In this document: piece by piece, positions 37,541-48,940 of the stretch | Numbering within the stretch: position 1 is the stretch's first letter | Layout: every line of letters begins with the position of its first letter | Assembly: GCF_000717025.1 (NCBI RefSeq) | Contig: NZ_JNXG01000002.1 | Span: 310,001 to 374,000 of the forward strand | DNA length: 64,000 nt | Origin: Streptomyces atroolivaceus | GTDB taxonomy: Bacteria; Actinomycetota; Actinomycetes; Streptomycetales; Streptomycetaceae | Direction of reading: 5' to 3' | Notes under the pieces: generated by a model | The model's database searches: none | Told to the model about the DNA's origin: nothing | The model's input: only the letters and a program-made list of their open reading frames with translations | Made by a program: the position numbers and the translations under genes

Positions 37541-39436
37541 GTGGAAAACCTGATTGCGCTGCTGGTCGCGGCGCCCCTGCTCGGAGCGGCGGTCCTGCTC
37601 TGCGGCGGCCGCCGGCTCGACCGGGCGGGACACTGGATCGGCACGGCGCTCGCCGCCGCGTCGTTCGTCACCGGTGTCGTGCTCTTCACCGACATGCTCG
37701 GCAGGGGCGCCGAGGACCGCGCCCTGCACCAGCATCTGTACAGCTGGATCCCCGTCGAGGGGTTCCAGGCCGATGTGGCCTTCCAGCTCGACCAGTTGTC
37801 GATGACGTTCGTCCTGCTGATCACGGGTGTGGGCACGCTGATCCACATCTACTCCATCGGCTACATGGAGCACGACGAGCGGCGCCGCCGCTTCTTCGGC
37901 TACCTGAACCTCTTCCTCGCCGCGATGCTCATCCTGGTCATCGCCGACAACTACCTCCTGCTGTACGTCGGGTGGGAGGGCGTCGGTCTGGCGTCGTACC
38001 TGCTCATCGGCTTCTGGCAGCACAAGCCCAGCGCGGCCACCGCCGCCAAGAAGGCCTTCCTGGTCAACCGGGTCGGCGACATGGGCCTGTCCATCGCGAT
38101 CATGCTGATGTTCACCACCTTCGGGACGTTCGCCTTCGGGCCGGTGCTCGGAGCGACGGGGGACACGAGCGAGGGCAAGCTCACCGCGATCGGCCTGATG
38201 CTGCTCCTCGCCGCCTGCGGCAAGTCGGCCCAGGTGCCGCTGCAGTCCTGGCTCGGTGACGCGATGGAGGGCCCGACCCCGGTCTCGGCCCTGATCCACG
38301 CCGCCACCATGGTGACCGCGGGCGTCTACCTCATCGTCCGTTCCGGAGCGATCTTCAACGGGGCGCCGGACGCCCAGCTGGTCGTCGTGGTCGTCGGAGC
38401 CGTCACGCTCCTCTTCGGTGCGATCGTCGGTTGCGCGAAGGACGACATCAAGAAGGCACTCGCCGGGTCGACGATGTCGCAGATCGGCTACATGATCCTC
38501 GCCGCGGGCCTCGGCCCCATCGGCTACGTCTTCGCGATCATGCACCTGGTCACGCACGGCTTCTTCAAGGCCGGGCTCTTCCTCGGCGCCGGGTCGGTCA
38601 TGCACGGCATGAACGACGAGGTGGACATGCGGAAGTACGGCGGACTGCGGAAGTACATGCCGGTCACCTTCGTGACGTTCGGCCTCGGCTACCTCGCGAT
38701 CATCGGCTTCCCCGGTCTGTCCGGCTTCTTCTCCAAGGACATGATCATCGAGGCGGCCTTCGCCAAGGGCGGCACCGAGGGCTGGATCCTCGGCTCCGTC
38801 ACGCTGCTGGGCGCCGCGATCACGGCGTTCTACATGACGCGCGTGATGCTGCTGACGTTCTTCGGCGAGAAGCGCTGGCAGCCCGACGCGGAAGGCCACG
38901 AGCCGCACCCGCACGAGTCGCCGAAGTCGATGACGATCCCGATGATCGTGCTGGCCTTCGGGTCGGTCTTCGCCGGAGGCTTCTTCTCCATCGGCGACCG
39001 CTTCATGCACTGGCTGGAGCCCGTCACCGGACACGACCACGGACACGCCCCGGTCAGCGCGGCCACCGTCACCGCCGCCACCATGGTGGTGCTCGTCATC
39101 GGTGTCGCCATCGCCTGGGCCATGTACGGGCGCAAGCCCGTACCCGCCGTCGCCCCGCGCGGCTCCCTGCTCACCAGGGCGGCCCGCCGGGACCTCCTCC
39201 AGGACGACTTCAACCACGTGGTCCTGGTCCGCGGCGGCGAACACCTCACCCGCTCCCTGGTCTACGTCGACCACACCCTGGTCGACGGCGTCGTCAACGG
39301 CACGGCCGCCTCGATGGGCGGGCTCTCCGGCCGGCTGCGCAAACTGCAGAACGGCTATGCCCGCTCCTACGCGGTCTCGATGTTCGGCGGTGCGGCGGTA
39401 CTCATCGCCGCGACCCTGCTGATGAGGGCGGTCTGA
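37541..39436 (+). CDS. nuoL: NADH-quinone oxidoreductase subunit L (antiporter-like)
   Basis: 631 residues, GTG 37541 after GGGGTCGG. About 16 membrane helices. The antiporter-type core contains [15 protein letters not shown] (the key Glu of TM5), the discontinuous helix [20 protein letters not shown] and the [22 protein letters not shown] motif. The C-terminal long helix that runs along the membrane arm follows residue 520. It pumps protons at the distal end. nuoM starts 4 bp after its stop. Confidence 0.96.
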   Translation: MENLIALLVAAPLLGAAVLLCGGRRLDRAGHWIGTALAAASFVTGVVLFTDMLGRGAEDRALHQHLYSWIPVEGFQADVAFQLDQLSMTFVLLITGVGTLIHIYSIGYMEHDERRRRFFGYLNLFLAAMLILVIADNYLLLYVGWEGVGLASYLLIGFWQHKPSAATAAKKAFLVNRVGDMGLSIAIMLMFTTFGTFAFGPVLGATGDTSEGKLTAIGLMLLLAACGKSAQVPLQSWLGDAMEGPTPVSALIHAATMVTAGVYLIVRSGAIFNGAPDAQLVVVVVGAVTLLFGAIVGCAKDDIKKALAGSTMSQIGYMILAAGLGPIGYVFAIMHLVTHGFFKAGLFLGAGSVMHGMNDEVDMRKYGGLRKYMPVTFVTFGLGYLAIIGFPGLSGFFSKDMIIEAAFAKGGTEGWILGSVTLLGAAITAFYMTRVMLLTFFGEKRWQPDAEGHEPHPHESPKSMTIPMIVLAFGSVFAGGFFSIGDRFMHWLEPVTGHDHGHAPVSAATVTAATMVVLVIGVAIAWAMYGRKPVPAVAPRGSLLTRAARRDLLQDDFNHVVLVRGGEHLTRSLVYVDHTLVDGVVNGTAASMGGLSGRLRKLQNGYARSYAVSMFGGAAVLIAATLLMRAV

Positions 39437-39440
39437 TCCC

Positions 39441-41012
39441 ATGTCCTTTCCCCTCCTGACAGCGACGGCCGCGCTCCCGGCGATCGGCGCGATCGCCACC
39501 GCGGCCGTCCCGGCAGCCCGGCGCACCGCCGCCAAGTGGCTCGCCCTGGGCGTCTCGCTGGCGACGCTCGTCCTGGCCGGCGTCGTGTTCGCCCGGTTCG
39601 AACCGGGCGGCGACCGCTACCAGCTCACCGAATCGCACGCCTGGATCGCGGACTTCGGCGTCCGTTACGAACTGGGCGTCGACGGCATCGGGGTGGCGCT
39701 CCTGGCGCTCACCGCGCTGCTGATCCCCTTCGTCATCCTCGCGGGCTGGCACGACGCCGATCCTCTGGAGACGAACAGCTCCCGCTGGCGCCCCACCCAG
39801 GGCTTCTTCGCCCTGATCCTGATGGTGGAAGCGATGGTGATCCTGTCCTTCGTGGCCACCGACGTCTTCCTCTTCTACATCCTGTTCGAAGCCATGCTCA
39901 TCCCGATGTACTTCCTCATCGGCGGCTTCGGGGACCGGGCGCACGCGGGCAGCGACGAGAACGCGGCGGCACAACGCAGCTACGCGGCCGTGAAGTTCCT
40001 CCTCTACAACTTGGCCGGCGGGCTCATCATGCTGGCCGCCGTCATCGGGCTCTACGTCGTCGCGGGGAGCTTCTCGCTCTCCGAGATCGCGGAGGCCAGG
40101 GCCAACGGGTCGCTGGAGATGGCGACCTCCACCGAGCGGTGGCTGTTCCTCGGGTTCTTCTTCGCCTTCGCGGTGAAGGCCCCGCTCTGGCCGCTGCACA
40201 CCTGGCTGCCCAACGCCATGGGTGAGGCGACCACACCGGTGGCCGTCCTGATCACCGCGGTCGTCGACAAGGTCGGCACCTTCGCGATGCTCCGCTTCTG
40301 CCTCCAGCTCTTCCCGGAGGCCAGCAAGTGGGCGACACCGGTGATCATCGTCCTGGCGCTGATCTCCATCGTCTACGGTGCGCTGCTGGCCGTCGGCCAG
40401 CGGGACATCAAGCGGCTCATCGCCTACGCGTCGATCTCGCACTTCGGCTTCATCGTGCTCGGCATCTTCGCGATGACCAGCCAGGGCCAGTCGGGTGCCA
40501 CGCTCTACATGGTCAACCACGGCCTCTCGACGGCCGCGCTGATGCTGGTCGCCGGATTCCTCATCACCCGGCGTGGCTCGCGGCTCATCGCCGACTACGG
40601 CGGGGTGCAGAAGGTGGCGCCCGTCCTGGCGGGAACCTTCCTCATCGGTGGCCTGGCCACCCTCTCGCTGCCCGGCCTGGCCCCGTTCGTCAGTGAGTTC
40701 CTCGTCCTCGTCGGTGTGTTCAGCGCGTATCCGGTGGCCGGCATCATCGCCACCGTCGGCATCGTGCTCGCCGCGCTCTACGTCCTCGTCCTCTACCAGC
40801 GGACGATGACGGGGCCGGTCAGGGAGGGGATCGGGGGCATGCCCGACCTCAAGGTCCGTGAACTGGCGGTGGCCCTCCCGCTGATCGCCCTGCTGATCTT
40901 CCTGGGTGTCTTCCCGAAGCCGGTCACCGACGTCGTCAACCCGGCGGTGCAGCACACCATGCACGACGTACAGAAGAAGGACCCCCAGCCCGAGGTGGAG
41001 GCCGCCAAGTGA
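39441..41012 (+). CDS. nuoM: NADH-quinone oxidoreductase subunit M (antiporter-like)
   Basis: 523 residues, ATG 39441. Fourteen or so membrane helices, with FYILFEAMLIPMYFLIGGFG carrying the conserved Glu and then PLHTWLPNAMGEATTPVAVLITAVVDKVG and ISHFGFIVLGIFAM, all MrpD-like NuoM signatures. The end overlaps the nuoN GTG. Confidence 0.96.
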   Translation: MSFPLLTATAALPAIGAIATAAVPAARRTAAKWLALGVSLATLVLAGVVFARFEPGGDRYQLTESHAWIADFGVRYELGVDGIGVALLALTALLIPFVILAGWHDADPLETNSSRWRPTQGFFALILMVEAMVILSFVATDVFLFYILFEAMLIPMYFLIGGFGDRAHAGSDENAAAQRSYAAVKFLLYNLAGGLIMLAAVIGLYVVAGSFSLSEIAEARANGSLEMATSTERWLFLGFFFAFAVKAPLWPLHTWLPNAMGEATTPVAVLITAVVDKVGTFAMLRFCLQLFPEASKWATPVIIVLALISIVYGALLAVGQRDIKRLIAYASISHFGFIVLGIFAMTSQGQSGATLYMVNHGLSTAALMLVAGFLITRRGSRLIADYGGVQKVAPVLAGTFLIGGLATLSLPGLAPFVSEFLVLVGVFSAYPVAGIIATVGIVLAALYVLVLYQRTMTGPVREGIGGMPDLKVRELAVALPLIALLIFLGVFPKPVTDVVNPAVQHTMHDVQKKDPQPEVEAAK

Positions 41013-42673
41013 GCGCAACAGCTGTCCACAGCCTGTGGACGACGGCGGGCGGGGTGACATCGGCCGCTCCGGGCGACAAGTTCACCGCTCCGACCATCGA
41101 GTACGCCCAACTGGCGCCCGTCCTGATCGTGGTCGGTGCCGCCGTCCTCGGAATCCTGGTGGAGGCGTTCGTCCCGCGACGGGCCCGCTACACCACCCAG
41201 GTCCTCCTGACGGTCGTCGCGATCGCCGCCGCGTTCGCCGCCGTGGTGGGGCTCGCCGCCGACGGTTACGCCGGGGAGAACGCGAACATCGCCGCGATGG
41301 GTGCCGTCGCCGTCGACGGGCCCGCCCTGTTCCTCCAGGGCACCATCCTGCTGGTCTCCATGGTCTCCGTCTTCACGTTCGCCGAACGGCGCCTCGACCC
41401 GGCCTCGCACGGCAACCGCGTGGACTCCTTCGCCGCCCAGGCCGGTTCGGTGCCCGGCAGCGACGGGGAGAAGGCTGCGGTCAAGGCCGGATTCACCACG
41501 ACCGAGGTCTTCCCGCTGGCCCTCTTCTCCGTGGCGGGCATGCTGGTCTTCCCCGCGGCCAACGACCTCCTGACGCTCTTCGTCGCGCTCGAGGTCTTCT
41601 CCCTCCCGCTCTACCTCCTGTGCGCCGTCGCCCGCCGCAAGCGGCTGATGTCGCAGGAAGCCGCGGTGAAGTACTTCCTGCTCGGCGCCTTCTCCTCGGC
41701 CTTCCTGCTCTTCGGGATCGCCCTGCTCTACGGGTACGCGGGAACCGTCTCGTACGCGGGCATCGCACACGTCGTCGACGGCACCGTCCAGCAGATCGAC
41801 CCGGCACTGGCCGGCACCATGGGCAACGACGCGCTGCTGCTGATCGGCGGGGCGATGCTCCTCATGGGCCTTCTCTTCAAGGTCGGAGCGGTCCCCTTCC
41901 ACATGTGGACCCCCGACGTCTACCAGGGCGCCCCGACCCCGGTCACCGGCTTCATGGCGGCGGCCACGAAGGTCGCCGCGTTCGGCGCGCTGCTGCGCCT
42001 GCTGTACGTGGTGCTGCCCGGCCTCACCTGGGACCTGCGCCCCGTCATGTGGGGTGTCGCGATCGTCACGATGCTGGGCGGGGCGATCGTCGCGATCACC
42101 CAGACCGACATCAAGCGTCTCCTGGCGTACTCCTCGATCGCGCACGCCGGCTTCATCCTCGCCGGTGTCATCGCGGCCAGTCCGGAGGGCGTCTCCTCGG
42201 TCCTCTTCTACCTCGGGGTGTACTCCTTCGTGACCGTCGGTGCCTTCGCCGTGGTCACCCTGGTGCGCGACGCCGACGGTGAGGCGACCCATCTGTCCAA
42301 GTGGGCCGGTCTCGGCCGGCGCTCGCCGCTGACCGCGGCGGTCTTCGCGGTCTTCCTGCTGTCCTTCGCCGGTATCCCGCTCACCTCGGGCTTCTCCGGC
42401 AAGTTCGCCGTCTTCAAGGCGGCGGCAGACGGCGGCGCGGGCGGACTCGTCGTGGTCGGTGTGGTCTCGTCGGCCATCGCCGCGTTCTTCTACGTCAGGG
42501 TCATCGTCCTGATGTTCTTCAGCGAGCCGAAGGCGGACGGCCCCACGGTCGCCGTCCCGTCCCCGCTGACGATGACCACGATCGCGGTCGGAGTCGCGGT
42601 GACCCTGGTGCTCGGCCTGGCCCCGCAGTACTTCCTCGACCTGGCGGGCCAGGCGGGAGTGTTCGTGCGGTAA
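41009..42673 (+). CDS. nuoN: NADH-quinone oxidoreductase subunit N (antiporter-like)
   Basis: 554 residues, GTG 41009. The antiporter fold contains LFVALEVFSLPLYLLCAVAR, KVGAVPFHMWTPDVYQGAPTP and YSSIAHAGFILAGVI. It is somewhat longer than E. coli NuoN (485), with extra N-terminal residues. The first codons encode a TGTCCACA/TGTGGAC inverted repeat. Last gene of the operon, followed by a strong hairpin. Confidence 0.96.
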   Translation: MSATAVHSLWTTAGGVTSAAPGDKFTAPTIEYAQLAPVLIVVGAAVLGILVEAFVPRRARYTTQVLLTVVAIAAAFAAVVGLAADGYAGENANIAAMGAVAVDGPALFLQGTILLVSMVSVFTFAERRLDPASHGNRVDSFAAQAGSVPGSDGEKAAVKAGFTTTEVFPLALFSVAGMLVFPAANDLLTLFVALEVFSLPLYLLCAVARRKRLMSQEAAVKYFLLGAFSSAFLLFGIALLYGYAGTVSYAGIAHVVDGTVQQIDPALAGTMGNDALLLIGGAMLLMGLLFKVGAVPFHMWTPDVYQGAPTPVTGFMAAATKVAAFGALLRLLYVVLPGLTWDLRPVMWGVAIVTMLGGAIVAITQTDIKRLLAYSSIAHAGFILAGVIAASPEGVSSVLFYLGVYSFVTVGAFAVVTLVRDADGEATHLSKWAGLGRRSPLTAAVFAVFLLSFAGIPLTSGFSGKFAVFKAAADGGAGGLVVVGVVSSAIAAFFYVRVIVLMFFSEPKADGPTVAVPSPLTMTTIAVGVAVTLVLGLAPQYFLDLAGQAGVFVR

Positions 42674-42687
42674 CGCGGAGCAGCACG

Positions 42688-42736
42688 ACGACGACGCCGG
42701 ACGGGCCGTGAAGTCAAGCCCGTCCGGCGTTGTCGT
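42688..42736 (+). terminator. Terminator of the nuoA-N operon
   Basis: Arms 42688-42706 and 42718-42736 pair over 19 bp with a single G-T wobble, around an 11-nt loop. It begins 15 bp after the nuoN stop, and recQ starts 58 bp beyond. Confidence 0.85.
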
Positions 42737-42793
42737 ACACGGCGCCTATGGTTGCTGTGGACGAGTGAAGGACGGAACGGGACGGGCGGAACG

Positions 42794-44749
<1,956 letters not shown>

Positions 44750-44767
44750 CCCCGGGTGGCGCGGGCG

Positions 44768-45376
44768 TTATCGGGGGTCCGCCGGCCTGCGGCGGGAGAC
44801 GATCGCGGTCAGGTCGACATCGACGGGGAAGGGCGTGGAGACCTTCATCCGGTCGTGGAAGATTCCCGTGGATGTGTACGCGCCGGTGGCGGGCTCCAGC
44901 TCGAAGGCGTAGACGACCGCCCGGCCGTCCTGGTTCTCCACCCGCCAGTAGTGCGGGATCCTCGCCCGCGCGTACTTCACGGGCTTGGTCTCCCGGTCAC
45001 GGGTGACGGACTCGTCGGAGACGACCTCGATCGCGAGCAGCACGCTGCTCGCGGGGAACCGTGTCTGCCGCAGACTCTCGACCGCGTCCGCACGCACCAC
45101 TACGACGTCGGGTTCGGGCCGGTTCTGGAAGTCGACGTCGATGGTGAACTCCCGCACGACCTCCAGCTCGGGCGGCGCCAGCGACTGCAGCTGCCAGTTG
45201 AAGAAGTCGACCGCCCGTGAATGGAACAACGTCTGCGGACTCACGAAAACCAGACTCCCGTCGATCAGCTCCGTATGCGGAGGCAGATTCGGGAGTGTGT
45301 CCAGGTCATCGGCGGTCCAGCCGCCCACGGGCGGGACCGCCCACCGCGGCTCGGGGGCCTCGGGTTCGATGCTCAT
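44768..45376 (-). CDS. Uma2-family (DUF820) PD-(D/E)XK-fold protein
   Basis: 202 residues from ATG 45376 (GGGAGC upstream); ATG 45388 is four codons longer and possible. The pattern LPPHTELIDGSLVFVSP, PEPDVVVVRADA and VLLAIEVVSDES ... KYARARIPHYWRV is the diagnostic Uma2 sequence: a nuclease-like fold with the E...D...ExV catalytic line. These proteins are abundant and multicopy in Streptomyces; their function is unknown, although an endonuclease role is often proposed. It converges on recQ with 18 bp between the stops. Confidence 0.88.
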   Translation of the reverse strand: MSIEPEAPEPRWAVPPVGGWTADDLDTLPNLPPHTELIDGSLVFVSPQTLFHSRAVDFFNWQLQSLAPPELEVVREFTIDVDFQNRPEPDVVVVRADAVESLRQTRFPASSVLLAIEVVSDESVTRDRETKPVKYARARIPHYWRVENQDGRAVVYAFELEPATGAYTSTGIFHDRMKVSTPFPVDVDLTAIVSRRRPADPR

Positions 45377-45461
45377 CAGTGCTCCCATGGGACGAAGCCT
45401 CGCGGGTCCGTTCAGCGTATCCGGCGAGAACCGATCATGGCCGCTCAAACGTGTGAGCGAG

Positions 45462-48182
45462 TCACGCGTCGTTGACCCCCACACCCCTGGCCGCGTACGC
45501 GCGCACATCCGCGTCCGCGTCCGTGAGCACGCCCGAAAGGGCCTCCCGGGCCGCCTCGTGGGGCGTGTGGTGGAGCAGAGCCAGGACCGCCGCCTTGCGT
45601 ACGTCGGCGTTCACGTCGGCGAGCGCTCCGGCCAGTGGGCCGACCGCGGAAGCCGGGTCCGCCGAGGAGAGCGCCGTCGCAGCCCCCGCCCGGACCTGCC
45701 ACGCGCGGTCCGCCAGCGCAGCGGTGGCCTGAGCGGCGTACGGCTCAGGGCACCCCGTAGCCGCGAGCGCACCCAGGGCAGCCGCCCGCACCAGCAGGTC
45801 GGGGTCGTCGAGCAGCGGGGCCAGTCGCTCCGGGCCGGGGGACCGCGTGGCCGCCAGGCCCTTCGCCACGGCCACCCGGACCTCCCGGGACGGGTCGGTC
45901 ACGGCTCCGGCCAGCAGACCGGTCGCGTCCACCGAGACCAGGGCGCTCACCGTGTGGATGCGTACGTCGATGTCGGGGTCGCCGAGCGTGCCCGCGAACA
46001 GCTCCGCGTCCCCCAGCCGCAGCGCCCGCAGCGTGTCCAGCGCCGTGGACCGTACGACGGGGTCGTCCGAGCCCAGCGCCGCCACCAGGGGTTCGCGCAG
46101 GGCCGGTTCGGCCGGCAGCACCTCGACCAGCTCCCTCAGGGAGGCGGCGGCCGCCGCCCGCACCGACGGGGCGGGGTCCGCGAGCGCGGCAGCCAGCGCG
46201 GGCCCCGCGCCCTCCGGCGTCGACTCGGTGAGCGCGGTCACGGCGGCCCGCCGTACCGCCGGGTCGGAGTCGGCCAGGTACGGTGCGAGGTCCGGCAGCT
46301 CCGGCTGTTCCTCGGCCAGCGCGAGGAGTTCGAGGATGCGGGGAGAGGGGCCGGACGAAGCCGAGGCGGAGGCCCCGGAGCGCACGGGCGCCGTGGAACC
46401 GGAAGGAGCCGACTCCCGCGCCCCGGCCGTCGCGACCTGCTCGGCCTCGACCTCGCCGAGCTCCCGCGAGGGCCCGCCCGCCGGGTCGAAGCCGTCCACC
46501 GGCACGAGGTACGGCGCCACCGGCCGCGCAGTGAACTCCATCGCCCCCGAAGCCGACTTGCGCAGGTCCAGGTGGTGGAACCAGCCCTCGTCGTCGCGCT
46601 CCGGATGGTCCGTACGCTCGTGGTACAGCCCCCAGCGGGACTCCGTGCGGGCCAGCGAGGAGCGCGCCGCCATCTCCGCGCAGTCCCGGATGAAGCCCAC
46701 CTCCGCGCACCGCATCAGCTCGTGCGGGGTCGTCGCCCCCATCTCCGCGATGTCCGTGCGCATCCGCTCGAAGTGCTCCAGCGCGAGCGAGAGCCGCGCT
46801 CCCGACTTGGGCGGTGCCACGTAGTCGTTCACGAACCGGCGCAGCTTGTACTCGACCTGGGTCTGCGGCGGGCCCTCCGGGTTGAGCAGCGGCCGGTAGA
46901 CCAGCTCGTGTGCCTCGCGCAGCTGGCCGGCGGGCAGTTCGCCCTCGTACGCCGTGTACCGCGAGGCGTCGGCGCCCGCCAGGTCGCCGTAGACGAACGC
47001 GCCGATCATGTAGTTGTGCGGGACGCAGGCCAGGTCCCCGGCCGCGTACAGGCGTGGCACCGTCGTCCGGGCCTGGTCGTCGACGCGGACCCCGGAGGCC
47101 GAGTGACCGCCGCACAGGCCGATCTCGGAGATGTGCATCTCGATGTCGTGCGTGCGGTAGTCATGGCCCCGGTTCGCGTGGAACGTGCCGCGCGTCGGCC
47201 GTTCCGTGGTGTGCAGGATGCCCTCCAGGGCGCTGACGGACTCCTCGGGGAGGTGGCTCAGCTTCAGATACACCGGGCCCCGGTCCGAGGCGACCTCCGC
47301 CGCGAACTCGGACATCATCTGCCCCGACCAGTAGTCGGAGTCGACGAAGCGTTCCCCGTGCCGGTTCACCTGGTAGCCGCCGAACGGGTTGGCGACGTAG
47401 GCGCAGGCCGGACCGTTGTAGTCCTTGATCAGCGGGTTGATCTGGAAGCACTCGATGCCGGTCAGCTCGGCTCCCGCGTGGTACGCCATGGCGTAGCCGT
47501 CACCCGCGTTCGTGGGGTTCTCGTACGTACCGTAGAGGTAGCCGGAGGCGGGCAGCCCGAGCCGGCCGCACGGCCCGGTGGCCAGCACGACGGCCCCGGC
47601 GCGGACCGTGACGAACGCTCCCGTACGGGTGTTGAAGGCCGCCGCGCCGATCGCCCGGCCGTCGTCTCCGGTGAGGACGCGGACCGGCATCACCCGGTTC
47701 TCGATCCGGATCCGCTCGCGCATCTCCCGGCGCCGCAACTGCCGGTAGAGGACCTTCTTGACGTCCTTGCCCTCGGGCATCGGCAGCACGTACGAGCCGG
47801 AGCGGTGCACCTGCCGGACGGCGTACTCCCCGTGTTCGTCCTTCTCGAACTTCACCCCGTACGACTCCAGCCGCCGCACCATCCCGTAGCCGCGCACCGC
47901 GGTCTGCCGGACCGTGGACTGGTCGACGATGCCGTCGTTGGCCCGGGTGATCTCGGCGACGTAGTCGTCGGGTTCGGCCCGGCCGGGGATCACCGCGTTG
48001 TTCACGCCGTCCATGCCCATGGCGAGGGCGCCCGAGTGCCGGACGTGCGCCTTCTCCAGCAGCAGGACGGAGGAACCGTGCTCGGCGGCGGTGAGCGCGG
48101 CCATCGTGCCGGCCGTGCCGCCCCCGACGACCAGTACGTCGCAGGAGAGTTCCTCGGCGTCGGCGAGGGCGGGGATCTGCAC
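45462..48182 (-). CDS. AprA/FrdA-like flavoprotein fused to HEAT repeats
   Basis: 906 residues from GTG 48182 (GAAAGG upstream). Residues 1-590 are a fumarate reductase/adenylylsulfate reductase-alpha-type FAD enzyme. VLVVGGGTAGTMAAL is the dinucleotide motif, and KAHVRHSGALAMGMDGVNN matches the non-covalent FAD loop of AprA rather than the histidyl-FAD loop of SdhA/FrdA. GLCGGHSASGVRVDDQARTT and GAFVYGDLAGADASRY complete the FAD site. After a Ser/Ala/Gly linker (about 590-611), residues 612-906 form eight or nine HEAT repeats with recurring DPxxxVRxAA. No membrane or signal segment is present. It is the last gene of a run led by the GntR regulator and the ferredoxin, so it is probably the catalytic subunit that takes electrons to or from that ferredoxin. 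Substrate unknown. Confidence 0.85.
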   Translation of the reverse strand: MQIPALADAEELSCDVLVVGGGTAGTMAALTAAEHGSSVLLLEKAHVRHSGALAMGMDGVNNAVIPGRAEPDDYVAEITRANDGIVDQSTVRQTAVRGYGMVRRLESYGVKFEKDEHGEYAVRQVHRSGSYVLPMPEGKDVKKVLYRQLRRREMRERIRIENRVMPVRVLTGDDGRAIGAAAFNTRTGAFVTVRAGAVVLATGPCGRLGLPASGYLYGTYENPTNAGDGYAMAYHAGAELTGIECFQINPLIKDYNGPACAYVANPFGGYQVNRHGERFVDSDYWSGQMMSEFAAEVASDRGPVYLKLSHLPEESVSALEGILHTTERPTRGTFHANRGHDYRTHDIEMHISEIGLCGGHSASGVRVDDQARTTVPRLYAAGDLACVPHNYMIGAFVYGDLAGADASRYTAYEGELPAGQLREAHELVYRPLLNPEGPPQTQVEYKLRRFVNDYVAPPKSGARLSLALEHFERMRTDIAEMGATTPHELMRCAEVGFIRDCAEMAARSSLARTESRWGLYHERTDHPERDDEGWFHHLDLRKSASGAMEFTARPVAPYLVPVDGFDPAGGPSRELGEVEAEQVATAGARESAPSGSTAPVRSGASASASSGPSPRILELLALAEEQPELPDLAPYLADSDPAVRRAAVTALTESTPEGAGPALAAALADPAPSVRAAAAASLRELVEVLPAEPALREPLVAALGSDDPVVRSTALDTLRALRLGDAELFAGTLGDPDIDVRIHTVSALVSVDATGLLAGAVTDPSREVRVAVAKGLAATRSPGPERLAPLLDDPDLLVRAAALGALAATGCPEPYAAQATAALADRAWQVRAGAATALSSADPASAVGPLAGALADVNADVRKAAVLALLHHTPHEAAREALSGVLTDADADVRAYAARGVGVNDA

Positions 48183-48193
48183 GGTCGGGCCTT

Positions 48194-48940
48194 TCAGTGG
48201 GTGGAGGTGAGCGATTCGAGGACCCCGCGGCGCAGCGCGACGGTCGCCGGGTCGGTGTGCGCGGCGCGTTCGCGCGGACGAGGTACGTCCAGGACGCGCC
48301 CGGTGGGCAGCAGCGCGACCCGGTCGCCGAGGAACAGCGCCTCGTCCACGTCGTGCGTGACGAAGACGACCGTGGCGCCCGTGCCCCGGAGGACGTCGAC
48401 GAGCAGCTGCTGCATCCCGGCCCTGGTCTGGGCGTCCAGTGCCCCGAAGGGCTCGTCCATCAGGACCGCGCGCGGCTCGGCCGCCAGGGCGCGGGCGAGC
48501 TGGACGCGCTGGCGCTGACCGCCGGAGATCCGGTGCGGGAGCTTCGCGCCGTGTTCGTCGAGGCCGACCCGGGCCAGCCAGGACTCGGCACGCGCCCGGC
48601 GTTCGGCGCGCGGGACGCCCCGGATGGCCAGGGGGAGTTCGACGTTGGCCCGCACCGTGCGCCAGGGCAGCAGCGCGTCGTCCTGGAAGACGAGGGCCCG
48701 CTCCGCGCGGGGTGCGGTGATCGCGTCGCCGTCCTGGGTGACCTCGCCGCCGAGGGCGGGCAGCAGCCCGGCCAGGGTGCGCAGCAGCGTGGACTTGCCG
48801 CAGCCGGACGGGCCGACGACGGCCAGGATCTCGCCGGGCACGACGTCGAGGTCGATACCGTCCAGCACCGGGGCCCCGGCCCGGCCGAGCACGGCACCGC
48901 GCAGGGTCAGCCGCAGGCCCGGGGGAGTGGTCGTGGTCAT
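48194..48940 (-). CDS. ABC transporter ATPase (sulfonate/nitrate/taurine type)
   Basis: 248 residues from ATG 48940, overlapping the permease stop (ATGA). Walker A is VGPSGCGKST, the Q-loop is ALVFQDDALLPWRTV, the signature is ISGGQRQRVQLARAL, Walker B is AVLMDEPFGALD, and the switch His is VFVTHDVDEAL. The PWRTVxxNVxLPL spacing is typical of SsuB/TauB/NrtD proteins. It energises uptake with the permease and lipoprotein upstream. The flavoprotein starts 11 bp after its stop. Confidence 0.92.
   Translation of the reverse strand: MTTTTPPGLRLTLRGAVLGRAGAPVLDGIDLDVVPGEILAVVGPSGCGKSTLLRTLAGLLPALGGEVTQDGDAITAPRAERALVFQDDALLPWRTVRANVELPLAIRGVPRAERRARAESWLARVGLDEHGAKLPHRISGGQRQRVQLARALAAEPRAVLMDEPFGALDAQTRAGMQQLLVDVLRGTGATVVFVTHDVDEALFLGDRVALLPTGRVLDVPRPRERAAHTDPATVALRRGVLESLTSTH

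Noticed and set aside
37007..39535. 842-codon minus-strand frame opposite nuoK/nuoL
   Set aside because: Antisense to highly conserved nuo genes; extremely rich in His, Asp, Glu and Arg, as expected of the complement of a hydrophobic gene.
44985..48518. 1177-codon plus-strand frame
   Set aside because: Shadow of the AprA-like flavoprotein and the Uma2 gene; composition is Arg/Gly/Ala/Val-biased, with no motif.
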